Positions 1-11,896 of a stretch of DNA of 64,000 nt are shown in pieces. Positions within the stretch are counted from its first letter, which is position 1; every line of letters begins with the position of its first letter. The stretch comes from Dasyornis broadbenti (Eukaryota > Chordata > Aves > Passeriformes > Dasyornithidae). Both the position numbers and the translations under genes were made by a program. The notes beneath the pieces are model-generated. The model had not been told where the DNA came from, did not search any database, and worked only from the letters and a program-made list of their open reading frames with translations. The stretch covers positions 806,001-870,000 of the forward strand of contig VZRN01004254.1 of NCBI GenBank assembly GCA_013397935.1. The letters run 5' to 3'.

Positions 1-2570
1 AACATCTGTGAATATTAGATCAAGTGGAAGGGCAAATGTCTATCAATCTAAATCCTAAATCCATGCTTCTGCCTTCCTCAGCTGAATAACCAAGCTCCAG
101 GAGGCTGAGGAGAGCTGAAAACACATTGAAGAACAAGAACAGGAGACAATTAGTGACAGCTAGTTACTAACTTGGGAGTCTTGTATTTCCAAACCATGCC
201 AAATAGCTTTTATATACTCAAAACCTACAGCAGAATCCAGAGCTAGAAAAAAGCCAGTGCAGAAGCTAAAAAGTTCAGCACAAACATGAGTAAAACGAGA
301 GCTTCTGAGAGTATGAATATGGTCTAAATACTAAATCTCAATGCCTGGGACAGAAGTACTGGCAGCTTCTCACAGCCCTGGAGAGTGCCCTCATTCACTG
401 GAGATGCTGTACAGCTCTTTCTTGAGGTGGTGTTACTGTCCTCCACAGAACCAAAAGGCTTTTAAGGTGTGATGGAGATTGTGTTGACTTGTTTACAAGG
501 ATTCCTGTATCAAACTTCAAATGGCTTTTAGCCTGTCTCCACCACGGTGTCATTGAAAATAGGGATTCTTTTTCTGAACATTTAAACTTACTTCGGAGAG
601 AATTCACTGGGGAGCCTCTAAAACACTTTATATTTCCTTTTGTCATTTTTTGTGTCTCTTTAAAAACATGAATTATGGCACTTGCAAACATAGTTAGCCG
701 CCATAATTTAAAATTTCTATACAGGTATAGGCAAAATACTGATAACTTCACAGGTCTAGAGCAACAAGAATGGCACTAATATGTAAAACAAAACTCACCT
801 GTCATCTGAACCTATTAAAATAAGTATATTTACATTTTGTTCCCCTTAAATTGCTTCTGCAAAGGCTGTAACAAATATGTATAGACAGAATACACTAAGA
901 GAAAGCGCACTATGTTTTTTCCTTTTACCATGAAAGCTGTGTGCCCTACATCATAAATTCTTCATAACTTTACTAAATCTCCATATTCCTGTTGATAGAG
1001 AAATATGTGCACAGCTTGTACATGATAATGACCAAACATAACTACAGTTTTTTATTCTGATTCTTATATAGAAAGTATCAGGTGCATTTCCTGACAATAC
1101 ATGTTAATTGGCACATACAACAGGACATCCTTTAGCAGCCAGATCAAGATTAGGCTACAATTGATTCCACCTATAGAAGTTGCTTCAAATTGTATTATTT
1201 TATTATATTAAGCAGTGAAAGAAAACAGCCACAAATACTACTTTTGAACTCAAAAGGGAAAAAGACAATAATGCAATAAGGGAACCATGGAAAACATTTT
1301 AAAAAGCAAAGAAAAAGTCTCTCCAAAACAGTGTAAATAATTTTGTGCTACACCTAATTTTATTTCCATTGTTGTGAGCAGGATTTGCATCAAAGTTTCA
1401 CTGAACTTCAGTTTCACATCTGCATTGTAAAACCCTTGCTGAAGCAATTTCTGAGATTCTTGGGTGATTCTGAGAGAAGCTGTGTATCTGGATTTTGCCA
1501 AGCAGCTGCAGTGGCCCTTACAGAAGTGCCTGTATGTGTCTGCTCCAAAAGAACAGCTGTACCTTTATTTAGTTCTGGTCCCTCCGTGTCTGCTGTGGCT
1601 GCGATGCATCATGAAAGGACCTTTGGACCACATGGGTGCCACAGGAAAGAGAAAGAACACCAACTTCAGCTATGAAGTGTTATTTCCCTTCTCTTACACT
1701 TTCAGATCTTGTGAAAAACAAAAACAAATGAAAAAAAAAGATGCAATCCTTTGCAGTGGTTCAAGGCAACCAGCACCAGCCCTCAAACTCATAACCATGA
1801 CATTGGATGAGCTGCTAAATGCAGCAGATATTGTTTTGCTCTACATACTCCTTGAAAAGCACATACTGCCACGGGCTGGCTGAAGATGAAAAGCAGTAAC
1901 CTACCTAGAGCATGGCAGAGTATAGCAAACAACTACCAAAGCTGAGCTTGTGAGTTTGTTGTTTGAATAAGCTGTCCTCAAGAAATATAAAAAGAAAGGC
2001 TTAAGGAAAAGACACAGTGTTTACTAAATAAAGTGCAGAGGGCCATGACAAATTATTAAAAGACAAATTGTTAATGTTCAAATAACTTCTTAAATAAGCT
2101 CCACACATTCTAAAGAGAATAAGAATTTGTTTATTAAGAATTACTCTCTAACTTCCTTCACTTATTATTATGTATTTAGCTAATACTCTTATGCATGGGA
2201 TTTTTTGCCAATAGCCTGAAAGAACATATATGAAGTTAGTCTTCCATTTAAAAACAGGTTGCATTTAGAATCTATGGTAATGATGTAGTTTGTTGGTCTG
2301 TCTTATGCAATTTCTGGTTAATCTATTTTTAAAGGTTCAAACCTTCTTACAGTATTTGTACATTCTTGAGATAACATCTAATTCTGTATTGCACTGCAAA
2401 TGTGCTGTTGTACTTGGCATAGGCATCCTGCCTAACAAAATACTTTTTTTGCTGCTTCCTCCAAATACATACACACTGATAAAAAAATCAATAGAAGAAC
2501 TTTCTTCTGCCCTGAAGATGTATGATAAAGCTTCCCTCAGTCATGGCGCTGCCACAGATTTCCCCTTTAC
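1..2570 (-). other. TBC1D5 intron (partial), no element recognised
   Basis: Intronic sequence downstream of the exon ending at 2571, running off the left edge. I searched the minus strand for the next expected TBC1D5 segment, which begins around SSKNISSSPSVESLPGG in human, and did not find it. AT-rich sequence, no recognisable repeat family. The open frames around 1385-1883 on the plus strand match no family I know. Confidence 0.75.
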
Positions 2571-2830
2571 CTTTGCCCAGCTGAACAGGCATGCTTTCAG
2601 ACTTCATCATCCTCTGCTGCTGTGACTGGTGGTGATACTGCTGCTGCTGCTGCTGGGGGGCTTCCACTGTGCTCCTGGTTGCCACTGAAGAAGGAGGGAA
2701 GCTGCTCCCGCTGGCAGGAGTGCCCACTGCCCCACCTGAAGCCATGGCCGGAGCAATGAGCTTTCGGCCAAAATTCAGTAAGCTGTTGGAGACTTTGTTA
2801 ATGTTCAGAGGGGCAGCCTTAGCACTGGCA
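2571..2830 (-). CDS. TBC1D5: TBC1D5 internal exon, Ser- and Gln-rich linker with polyglutamine tract
   Basis: This 260-base exon supplies the last base of the split Arg codon and then 86 codons plus one base. It encodes ASAKAAPLNINKVSNSLLNF, then GRKLIAPAM, a Gly/Ser/Pro-rich stretch, six consecutive Gln, YHHQSQQQ, and RMMKSESMPVQLGK. The flanks (NINKVSNSL, FGRKLI, MKSESMPVQL) match human TBC1D5 closely. The Ser/Gln middle is the fast-evolving, probably disordered linker between the TBC domain and the C-terminal region. The acceptor is CTTTTCTCAG above 2830 and the donor is GTAAAG below 2571. An open frame continues through the donor for about 28 codons to a stop, so unspliced or intron-retained RNA would give a truncated product. 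There is no evidence that it is made. The next exon downstream was not found between 1 and 2570. Confidence 0.96.
2638..2655 (-). repeat. CAG triplet run encoding polyglutamine in TBC1D5
   Basis: Six uninterrupted CTG triplets on the plus strand, which read as six CAG codons (Gln) in the minus-strand exon. Human TBC1D5 has a Gln run at the same position but of a different make-up. A pure triplet run inside a coding exon is a likely site of length variation. Confidence 0.9.
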
Positions 2831-4789
2831 CTGAGAAAAGAAGAGGAGAAATCATCACATCATTGCCAATAGTTTGGACAGGCACAGCCATCATTATTTA
2901 AAACTGGGAGATAAAAATCCAAGATTTGAATGTTACAAGGAAGGTGTTTTACTACAGTTGCGCTGCATAATACACACAGGGACCACACGGACTGGGTGTG
3001 GTGTGAATTCTTCCCAGCCAGCAGTGTACAAAATTTTTTTGTCCTTCTCCCTGAAAATACAGCCTAACCCCAAGTGAAGTGAGTTCTTACCAATTTTCTT
3101 AATTTTCCTTTCTAAAATTAAAAAATAGAAATAGAATGACAAAAAGCAATCCAGGCTCTACAGAATCAAAAACTTTATAAAACTGAATTTTTGCACTTAT
3201 TTGAAGACTGCTTTAATATTTCTTTCTGCTAGATTAAGTTCTCTCCAATGTTTAATATGACTCTAACTCAAACATTTCTTTCAGCAAGCAAAGCTAACAC
3301 TAGACTGTACTTTTAGGCTGGCAGAGCTAGATGTTTCTTGCTCTGAGTTCACCTTCTCCGTAGACCAATCATTTCAAGCCAAGCACTTTTTAACGGGAAT
3401 CCTGATGTCTAAAGTGATTTTGCTGAAGAACTGCTTCAGGGTATACACATATACTGAATCACAATCTTTATCATTGTTACTTTTTATTTTTAACTACGCT
3501 GGCTATTTAATTCACTTCAGTTATATGCAACATTAAGAATGAGGAAACTGTCGAACCATTTAATCTGTCTAAAATAAAGGAGCAAAGAACCTTCTAATTC
3601 CCAGTGGAAGTGCTCACATAACCCACAGATCAGCAAAGCCATTCCTATTTGTTCATGCAATAATTTCCTGCTTTATATAATTAATGCTTGAAATACCCTT
3701 CATAGAAATAAATCACAGCCACAAAGACCTTTTCACTCCTGAGGTTTTATTTTACTGATCTATACTTCCATGATATAAATAGCTGTCTTTTAAAAACATG
3801 AAGAAATGTAACTAAAATCAACACAATCATTGTACTGGGGAAAAATAGTTTTACCATATTTTGGGAAGTTGAACTAAAAATAAACTGCAAATGAATTAAT
3901 ACGGATAACTTGTAACTTCTGCAGACACCTGGAAGAGTAATTCTAATTTTGCTCTTCCTATTATTTCTCTATTTGTCTCCAGAGATGGGCTTTTTTTTAG
4001 AATACACAATACAAACATGCATACACATATAGAGCACATCCAAAAAATAACAGCTGAGTTGTTTAGACTCAGAATAGATGCTCAGAATAGACAGAAAAGG
4101 ACAGTTATCTGAAGGAAGCATGAGAGCCTGCACACTCACAAGATACAGCCCCAAGCTGTACAGCGTACTTCTGCCATATATTGGTGATGAAGAAAGAAGG
4201 CAAGTAGAATTTTTTAGGAGGAAAGCAGTGAAGAGACAGGGACTAAGTGTTGCTTCCCAATTTATGGAAGCTGGGAAGGAATGATTGTTGAATAATAATT
4301 ACAGGATGTTTCTGTGTCTCCCCATTTTACTTATTGGTGCTGATGTTACAAAAAGTCCTTCCATAGTCACCTGAGAATTACTGACAAAGTCACTATAAGG
4401 AAAGCATCTGCAGAACTGTAAAATGCTCTTGCAGGAGGTCCAAATGGTTTCAAAAGCAAACTGAGTAGTTGTGAGAGACTGAAATGTTAATGGTTGATAA
4501 CTCAATCGCTGATGTGCAGAAGCTGCAGGTGCTCTGCTGAGGCCAGGTTTGCAGCCCCCAGGTTTGCACCACCTGGGAGAAGAAGAGTTTTTGGGTGTTT
4601 GGTGGCTCCTGGGTAAGAAGCAGAAGTCTGCTGATCCTGACCCTAAAAGAAATCCAGAGACTGCAGTGTGCTCACTCCACGTGGTGCCTGCATTGCCTGA
4701 TTCAAGGATTGTTGGTGTATCACAGGGCTGGATCTTCACTGCAGCACAAAATGGAATTTCTGTAGTTATAGCTGATTTGGCTCCACTAA

Positions 4790-5350
4790 CAGCTGCAGCA
4801 CCCAACACGGCAAACCTAACAGCCACAATACAAGTACCCATGTGATTGAGCATTGACAGGTTGGTTTCAAAGTCCCCTTCTAATTCTCCTGTCTGGGCAG
4901 TGAAAGAGCCAACAGAGAGTCGTGGCTTACAGTTTATTGCAAGCAATTGAATGCCAGTACTGCCTTTAACCATTGCTCAACTGGCACTTATTGGAAGGGA
5001 GGGCAATACACCTTTAACAACCTCCTGCAGGGGTATGAACATTCACTCATGATTGCACAGGCTGCGCAATGAACAGTCTCACTCCCTCTGGACATGAAAT
5101 TAATTGGAGGAGAACCCCCTGAAAAGGTGGGGGAAGCAACAATGGAAGTGCAAAAAGCACTTCATGAAACAGAAGTTGAGATTCCACCTGAGAAATATCA
5201 AGTCCAAGCTGTTAAACAGCTTGAGCCACTAAGGGGTAACCTGTCCAGACCAACCCCTCTGAGACATGTATTGTCTTCTTTTGCCAGGAATGATGCCAGG
5301 ACACCACCACTGAAGATCAAAGGATATGAGTCACCCCTTTAAGGGTGGCC
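4790..5350 (+). mobile_element. ERVL-type endogenous retrovirus pol remnant (reverse transcriptase), broken
   Basis: Plus-strand translation shows short islands resembling the reverse transcriptase of ERVL-class elements. In order, they are an N-terminal island with TATIQVP, an island with SPSNSPVWAVKEP near 4870-4915 (the family's NSPxWPVxKP motif), an island with GGQYTFNNLLQGYEHS near 5002-5050 (the family's QYTFxxLPQGYxxSP motif), and a palm-region island near 5095-5215 with EATMEVQKALHETEVEIPPE. The islands are in different frames, separated by stop codons, and the stretch between the second and third islands is much shorter than expected, so there is an internal deletion. The catalytic YxDD box is not recognisable. 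The element cannot be functional. It lies antisense to TBC1D5. The class assignment rests on motif resemblance only. Confidence 0.65.
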
Positions 5351-5628
5351 CCCCATCAGGAGTACAACACTTTGGTCCCCTCAGCCTCTCCAGAACCTGG
5401 ACTTACTGGTTTAACCAGTTCTGAGTTGGGGATGGCCAGTAGATTTCTGTGAGAAGGCTCACAGAAAGCAGCCAGGGAGATCTGATACTCACTTTTCCCT
5501 TGGGCTCTTTTAAATTTTTGGTTATTTTTGCGGTAAGCACAGGACCACAAATGTCAGCATTTCAAACTGAAGTTGCTGCTCCAGTGGATTATGCCAGACA
5601 AGAAAAGAAGATGGGAATCAACACTCAA

Positions 5629-5730
5629 TGGATTGCTTCTTCTTTTTAATAATCTGCCTGTAGTAGGCTGAGTTTTCTCTTTTCTTTTTATAGGAACCTG
5701 CTAACAGATGAGGTCAAGCTGCACAAGATC
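5629..5730 (+). repeat. Copy 1 of a roughly 100-base block shared with 38509-38608
   Basis: This block aligns with 38509-38608 at roughly 80% by eye, including 26 identical bases around 5677-5702 (pyrimidine-rich tract ending TATAG, then GAACCTGCT). It lies about 300 bases downstream of the ERV pol remnant in the same orientation, so it is probably part of the same element family. The following 100 bases can be read as a hydrophobic stretch (LITLLILGIIPVITWLRF), which could be the membrane segment of an envelope remnant. That reading is uncertain. Confidence 0.6.
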
Positions 5731-7244
5731 TCAATCAGTTATCAACAGTTGCAAAAAATCTAATTACATTGCTGATTTTGGGGATCATACCGGTAATAAC
5801 TTGGCTGAGATTCAGAATCCAAACTTTAGTACACTAGGCATATCTTTTCCCTCAGTCTACTGAAACCAATAACTAAAGTTGGAGATTGGGGGGATACATA
5901 TATCACACACTCACCTAAAATATTACCTTAGAAGGAAGATAATGGCTTGCACATTGAGTCCCAGGTTTGTGTTGTCTCTAGGTTTAGAACCTTGACAATC
6001 ACTGGAAAACTCCCTTGACTCTGCACAAAATACTATATTTACTGAAAGTAAGTGATTTTCTCTGACAGGCTACCTGAGCAACAAAGCCACTGGACACTTT
6101 GAGCTAACTGTATCATTGGAATCATGATGGTCCACAGACGCAAGAAACAAAGCTTATACAGAGGCTTGTGTATTTGTGTCCAGCAGTTTGTTTCTTTCTT
6201 ATGTCTTTTTTTTCATCTTATATTTTCCTTAATAAAAAGTGCCAGTTTTCCTTCTACACTGTTTGATTTTCTGCTTTGACATATATGCCCACCAGGACAA
6301 ATCAGTTTATTTGCATTTTTCAGATGGTTGGAAGGAGACTTTTTGAGAAAAAACTTCATTTTACAGGAACAAAAAACATAAACAATTCCTAAGCCCTCAT
6401 GTCCGAAACATGATTTCTAGAAATGCTTCCAACAGTTACATGCAAGAATGTTTTGGAATTGCAGCTAGAAAGGATAGTTATAGCAGCTCCTAATAAACTG
6501 TGATGTGATTTGGCCATGCTATGAACACTGCTAATGATAAGTTCAGAACACAAATTTGTGAAAACAAATTAATGCTATCTAAATACCTTTTCAAGAGGTG
6601 GTTTTAATAAATGTATTGTGAAGTAAAATCTGTGCAATTTTTCTGAATGACAGCTTCAAAAAATGAACAAAAGTGAGGTGCTACATCTCTGGAGGAGTTA
6701 CATTAAAGCTGAGCCAAAGTTCAGAAAAATAAGAACAATGTGTCTATTTCTTACCATTTAAATTCTGATATATTAATGCAAAGGATGATTACAGCCATTA
6801 AAAATGGATCAATCTACATTTTAGCCATCTAAATGTACCAGATATACACAACAATTACAAGAAACATGCTGATTGATTATGTTGTAGAGTTAATAGCAGA
6901 TGCATTTAAAAGTAAGGCATCAGTTTAAAAATATGAGTATCAAGGAGACGTGAATTCCATCTATGAAGCAAACAATTTTGTTTCATCACAATAAGCATCA
7001 TTGACCTTGACTGTGAATGGTGTATTTTTAAACTAGCAGTAGGAAGATGATTCAATCTGCAGTTTACTGCTAAGATGGAAATGTTTTGTTTTAAGCAGGC
7101 CTTATTCAAAGGCATTTCTCTTTTCAGTAAGTAATCATTAAAAGAGACGAGAAATAAATAGATGAATATGACCGATTGAAAAGTTTTATATGTGATAAAA
7201 TAAGCAATATATATTTGAGATTTGTCAAGATATTTTAAACACAT

Positions 7245-7480
7245 CACTGAGACTGTGGAATTAAAGATGAAAAAGACCCAGCGGTTGATTTAATCCATCT
7301 CTGCTCACTGCAGAAACATTTCTTAATGTTGTATCTTCCAGTTCTCTCCCTAGTCCAATCTTAAACAGATTTACTACATTTGACTTACTCTAAGTGTTCC
7401 TGTTTTGAGATAAATTTATCCCAGCTGTTCTTCTATCTAAATTATTCTAAACAACTTCCCATCTCCTTTGGTGTGTATTC
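7245..7480 (-). mobile_element. Possible ancient CR1-type LINE 3' fragment
   Basis: The plus strand shows AAAAAGACCCAGCGG, TTTAATCCATCTCTG, CTAGTCCAATCTTAAACAG and AATTTATCCCAGCTGTTCTT in that order. This order and spacing resemble old, diverged CR1 subfamilies read from the opposite strand. There is no clear terminal repeat and the match is weak. Confidence 0.4.
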
Positions 7481-8547
7481 TGTGTATATGTATGCAATTA
7501 ATTTATGTTCCTACATATATTTAACCAATATTTTTTTTCTTGGAATTTACGTTTCCAGCAGGTGTCATTCTTGTTTGTGTTTTATGATTTACTGTTTTTT
7601 TCAAAATCCTTGAAATCTTTCTTTTTGAAACTTCAAGCAACTTATTTTTCCAGTTTAGGCAACATTTGAGGTAAGTTTTCAAAAGGATAAGTAAAACCAT
7701 TATGAAAATGCAATAGAATGCAGTAATTTTTGACACATATCTCCAACTTTTAAGCTGATTTATAAAAAAGATGTTTTTGCAGTTATGCTACTTAATTTCT
7801 GCTTTGTCCATTTCCTAAAGCTTTTCAAACGACTCCATTTTAATTTTAGTTGGGTTTTAATGTAGCTGATTTCAACAGAATGTGACAGAGATGCAAAAGT
7901 CCAAAAGCCACCAAGTTCCCATGAATCAGCAGGCAGAGGACATGGCTGGGGCCATGTGCAACCCAAGAAACTGCCTGTGACTGTGTCAATTGAAGCATTA
8001 TGTCTTGTGCTGGATTGCCCTGCAGCCACCGACAGCCACCAGACACTGGTACCCACCTTGTGGCCACCCAGATAATACGGCCTTGACAAGGAATTTTAGC
8101 ATTATTGATACAAACCATTTCTAAAAGAAGGGAGGAGAAGTTTAGTAAAAATTTCTTCAAACTGCGTTTTCGTTGATTTAACTTAACTTTGACAGCTTCT
8201 GGTACATGGATACTCCAGATTGCGATTAGGTGCATTATCAGAATTAGTTCAGCTACAGAACTCACACTGGCAATGTTTTACCCCCTGCTTTTACAATACA
8301 TATCATTGTGAAAAAGTGTCTTCAGCCTTAAAATGATGCCAGCGAGTGACTGCAACACTATGGGTAAAAATTTCAATTTTTTCATGTAATAATAGTCAAG
8401 GGACAGATTTGAAATAAATGTCATGAAATAAACACATGTGCTTCTAATACTGCTTATGTAACTCCTGTTTAGAGTAAATGTGACTTCTGAAATATTTTGT
8501 TTATGTAAGATCTTAGTTTGGTGATCAGGTATTTAGAAGTATCTTAC

Positions 8548-8633
8548 CGGGTTTTGTTCATCAAGTCTGCTCCACGTGCTTTGTAATAATCTAAATTTTG
8601 CTGGAACTGGTGAGTCACCGGTCTCGGATTTCG
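8548..8633 (-). CDS. TBC1D5: TBC1D5 internal exon, linker after the TBC domain
   Basis: This 86-base exon starts on a codon boundary and encodes 28 residues, RNPRPVTHQFQQNLDYYKAR followed by GADLMNKT. The first two bases of the next Arg codon (CG) are left at the donor. The human protein has RNPRPVTYQFHPNLDYYKAR at the same place, so the match is near-complete. The acceptor is TTTTTAG above 8633 and the donor is GTAAGAT below 8548. The segment sits just C-terminal to the TBC domain. It continues into the next exon in frame, giving MNKTRASAKAAPLNINKV across the junction. No independent catalytic motif is present. The exon lies between a 14.8-kb and a 5.7-kb intron. Confidence 0.96.
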
Positions 8634-9116
8634 CTAAAAAGTAAAAAAAACACCTCATTGTAATTTTCTGAGAGATTTTAAGCAGAGACATGAAGTATGT
8701 TCATTAATGAGGATTAGAAACTTACAGAACAATTTCTTTTCCTGGGATCTTGTTTTCTCAAGGCAGTAATGTCACTTATGTTAAAGTGGAACCTTAAAAT
8801 ACTTAACATAATACCAAATTCTACCTGTAAGTCCACTCCATACTCACAGAAATCAGTATTCTTCCAAACAGATGAGGCTGTTTGCTGTAGTGTTAACATT
8901 TCTAATTAAATCAGTAATTCTTGGACAAGTACAGATACTGATCTGATTTCTTCCTGCAGGTCAGATATAGAATTTTACCACCTCCAAGATAAAGTGCTAT
9001 GCTTTTAAAGAAAATCATAATAGTATGGAGAAACTATACAGCAAACATTTTGAACTGAATCCATCACAGCAGTATCTCTGTTAAGCAAATTAATTTTAGT
9101 GAGACAACCTGAATAC

Positions 9117-9132
9117 TGCCACTAGATGGCAC
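9117..9132 (+). promoter_or_regulatory. Candidate CTCF site, forward orientation
   Basis: TGCCACTAGATGGCAC fits the CTCF core CCACNAG(G/A)(T/G)GGC(A/G) at every core position. CTCF is the vertebrate insulator and loop-anchor protein. Match by eye only. Confidence 0.45.
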
Positions 9133-11863
9133 ACGGAGTCTATTTTTGCTCTCCAAATGTCACCCAAAAACTGAGGCCATGAATAAAGGACTGTTACCTA
9201 TTAAAAATGTATATAATTAATATTGAAACCAGAATCCACTTGTTATTCTCCACTTGTGACACAATGAAACTCTTTCATGGAATCATGCTGCCTTCAGTAG
9301 TTCTGAAATCATCCTTTTGGGATCTAAGAATCCATTGAACATTAAGCACAGACTGCAGTATATGCATAAAATATCTTGATTGAATGAATGCATCCTGAAG
9401 GACACTATTTGGAGGGGCAAGTAAGTATTTTTAAGTAAAAAATTTTGCATACACATGGAAACAAAATAACAGAGAAGTACAGAGAGTCCCTTTTAAAATA
9501 CATATATAAGACATGGCTTTAATAATTTCTAGTGTAAGAGAAAACAAAATGGTAAATATCTGCATAATTATCAGCTAGCTTATATAAAAGAGATCTAAAT
9601 ACTTCCCAAATATTTGCTACAAAGGTTTAATCATTTATAGGCTGTTGCAGTATATTCTGATCTGCCTTTTTAAGTCCTGCTAGTAGTAAACACAGTTTTA
9701 GTGAACTATGCGTTGACCTTTCTGAAACAGTTTTTCACAGGTGAGAGTACATTACATTTTTGACAGAGTCAGTCTTCAGCTGTTTCGGTTTCACATGTTG
9801 TATATTCACTCTCCAGATTTCATTATAGACTGGAGTATCCATAATCTTATCGTCTCATTTTCCACATACTTGCAGATATACCTCCTACCTTGAAAACCTC
9901 GTTTTTGGAGGAGGGTACAGGACTTGAATTTTAAAGATGAAAATATTGCATGAGCACAAAAAGACAGAAGAAAATTTATAGAATTGGTAGATACCAAAGG
10001 CCAGGATGATTTCTGGGAGCATATTTAAGGGTGGGAATTTCCAGACTGTTTCCTGCAGTTAGACTTAATCTTGTATGAAATGTCTCATTTTCTTTCTTTG
10101 AAAACACAATAAACATTTTAAACATATCTGCTGTTTGTAATGTTCATTAAAAAATGAAGCCACTAAAAGCTATTAGACAAGCATTAAAAAAATTCTCATC
10201 TATCGTACCACCCACACTGTAATGGCCATTCTACATTTTTTATCTCCTGTTATAAAAACAATGTTTGAATAACTCTACCTATTCATAGAGCTTGAAAGTC
10301 AGTCCTCATCAACTGACAGCAATAACAATGAATCAACTTTAGTTACTATTGCTCTAGTTTGGTAACTCAATACATTTCTATGATAATCAAATCCAAACTG
10401 ACGTGATGAGGATAACTGATGGTTCTGCGATGTCTATGCGAGTAATCAAACTTTTCTCCTATGAATTAACTTCTTTCTTTACATGTCTTGAAGAGTAGGA
10501 GATGGCTAGAAAATGACCACTTCTAAGCCCTAGGACAGCCCTTTGAAAAATACTTGTTCCCGGTGCTGGCCAGTTTTGCAATTTGCTTCCAATAACTCAT
10601 TAGATATTGAAAGTTAGCAAAACCATTGGAATTTCTTTTCCACCACCCAATAAATAATAAAAAAAGATTATTACACATTGCTTCCTAATTAAATAAAAAC
10701 CCAAAACCAAAACAAGAGAAAAAGACCATGTGGAACAGTATCTTGAAACATATTTATGCAGAAATGACAAGCAATTGAAGACATGAAAGGCTGATCTACT
10801 ATCTAAGCACTTAAAGCCATTAATAGGAATAACATCTAACTTGAACATATGAATGAGGCTCAAGCATTACTTTCACAGGGGCCTATTTAAATTCCTATGA
10901 GGTTTAATGGTATCAAAGGAAGAAGCAGTTTAAAGTACTATTACACGCAGTGAAAAAAAAGCCCTCAGAAAAAATGTTGTTGAAAAAACATTAGAAATGC
11001 AAGACAGTTAATGCTAAGGGTTACTACTGCAACTTCTTTTGTAGCATCACTGAGATATCCTCTTGAAAAATTCAATATTTAAAAAATAACCTGACATATA
11101 TGTTAGCACACAAATATCTGTGAAGTATCTCCACAGAAAATTTAAACACTTCTGAAAATTGAAATTCAGGCAGTAAAAAACCTGTTATTTTGAAGATTAT
11201 GATCTTTATGTCACTGTGGTTGTCCTTTAAGTTTGGTATTCTTTTCAACCATTTCAGTAAGTTAAATGTAAAAAGCAGAATGGAAAACCTACACAATTAC
11301 AATGTTTCTTCCTTAAGAATTTTAAAGTAATTCCCCTCTCTAAGCATTCAATTTGAGCTGTCCCCTAAATTACAATCCATGTATCAGAACTAAGAACTAA
11401 ACAATTTATTTACAAAAAACATACCTCTGTTGTTTAAAATATTCACAGCAATGTTTTTTCCTACACAGTGCAATTTTGAATGATCCAATTTGTATTTTTC
11501 ATTACTTAAGCAAGTAAAGTTATTCCTTTTCTTTTTAAATTTATGTACGTATTTTTACTACTACCTCAGACAAAATATTTTTTTTTTCTTAAAAGGATAA
11601 TGTTAAAATGACTGTGTAATCAATCCTTCAAATTTACAGTTTGTTGAATCCCCCCAAGAAATTGTGTGAGGGTATTACACAGATTAACACATATATGATT
11701 TTCCCCTTGTAACGAAAGAGCAGAAATCAAGAGAGAAAAGCTGTCATTGCCAATACTAGAACCCCCCCTTTCCCACACCCATTTTGTAGGAGCAGTCTGC
11801 TGGATTTATAATTCTTCTAATCTTCATATCTATATAGAGTGAACATACTGCCGACTGTTAGAA

Positions 11864-11896
11864 AATGCTTTTAAAGGACAATGCTTTTAAAAGGAC
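11864..11896. repeat. 16/17-base tandem duplication
   Basis: AATGCTTTTAAAGGAC is followed directly by the same sequence with one extra A, then AATG begins a third copy. Confidence 0.95.

Larger units (their letters stand above)
2831..8547 (-). other. TBC1D5 intron, 5.7 kb, carrying ERV debris
   Basis: Intron between the linker exons. 2831-4790 shows nothing recognisable. About 4790-5800 is retroviral remnant on the plus strand, antisense to the host gene. 5800-7240 shows nothing clear. 7245-7480 may be a very old CR1 copy. 7850-8270 is a slightly GC-richer patch with a 139-codon antisense-type frame of no known family. Confidence 0.8.

Noticed and set aside
1464..1883. 139-codon plus-strand open frame
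   Set aside because: No recognisable domain, low-complexity tail with Lys runs, lies in the TBC1D5 intron, and overlaps another frame. Consistent with chance.
2290..2625. 111-codon plus-strand open frame overlapping the TBC1D5 exon
   Set aside because: It is the antisense shadow of the polyQ exon and adjacent intron.
7846..8265. 139-codon minus-strand open frame
   Set aside because: No family resemblance and no splice sites linking it to TBC1D5 frames. Sequence composition is ordinary.
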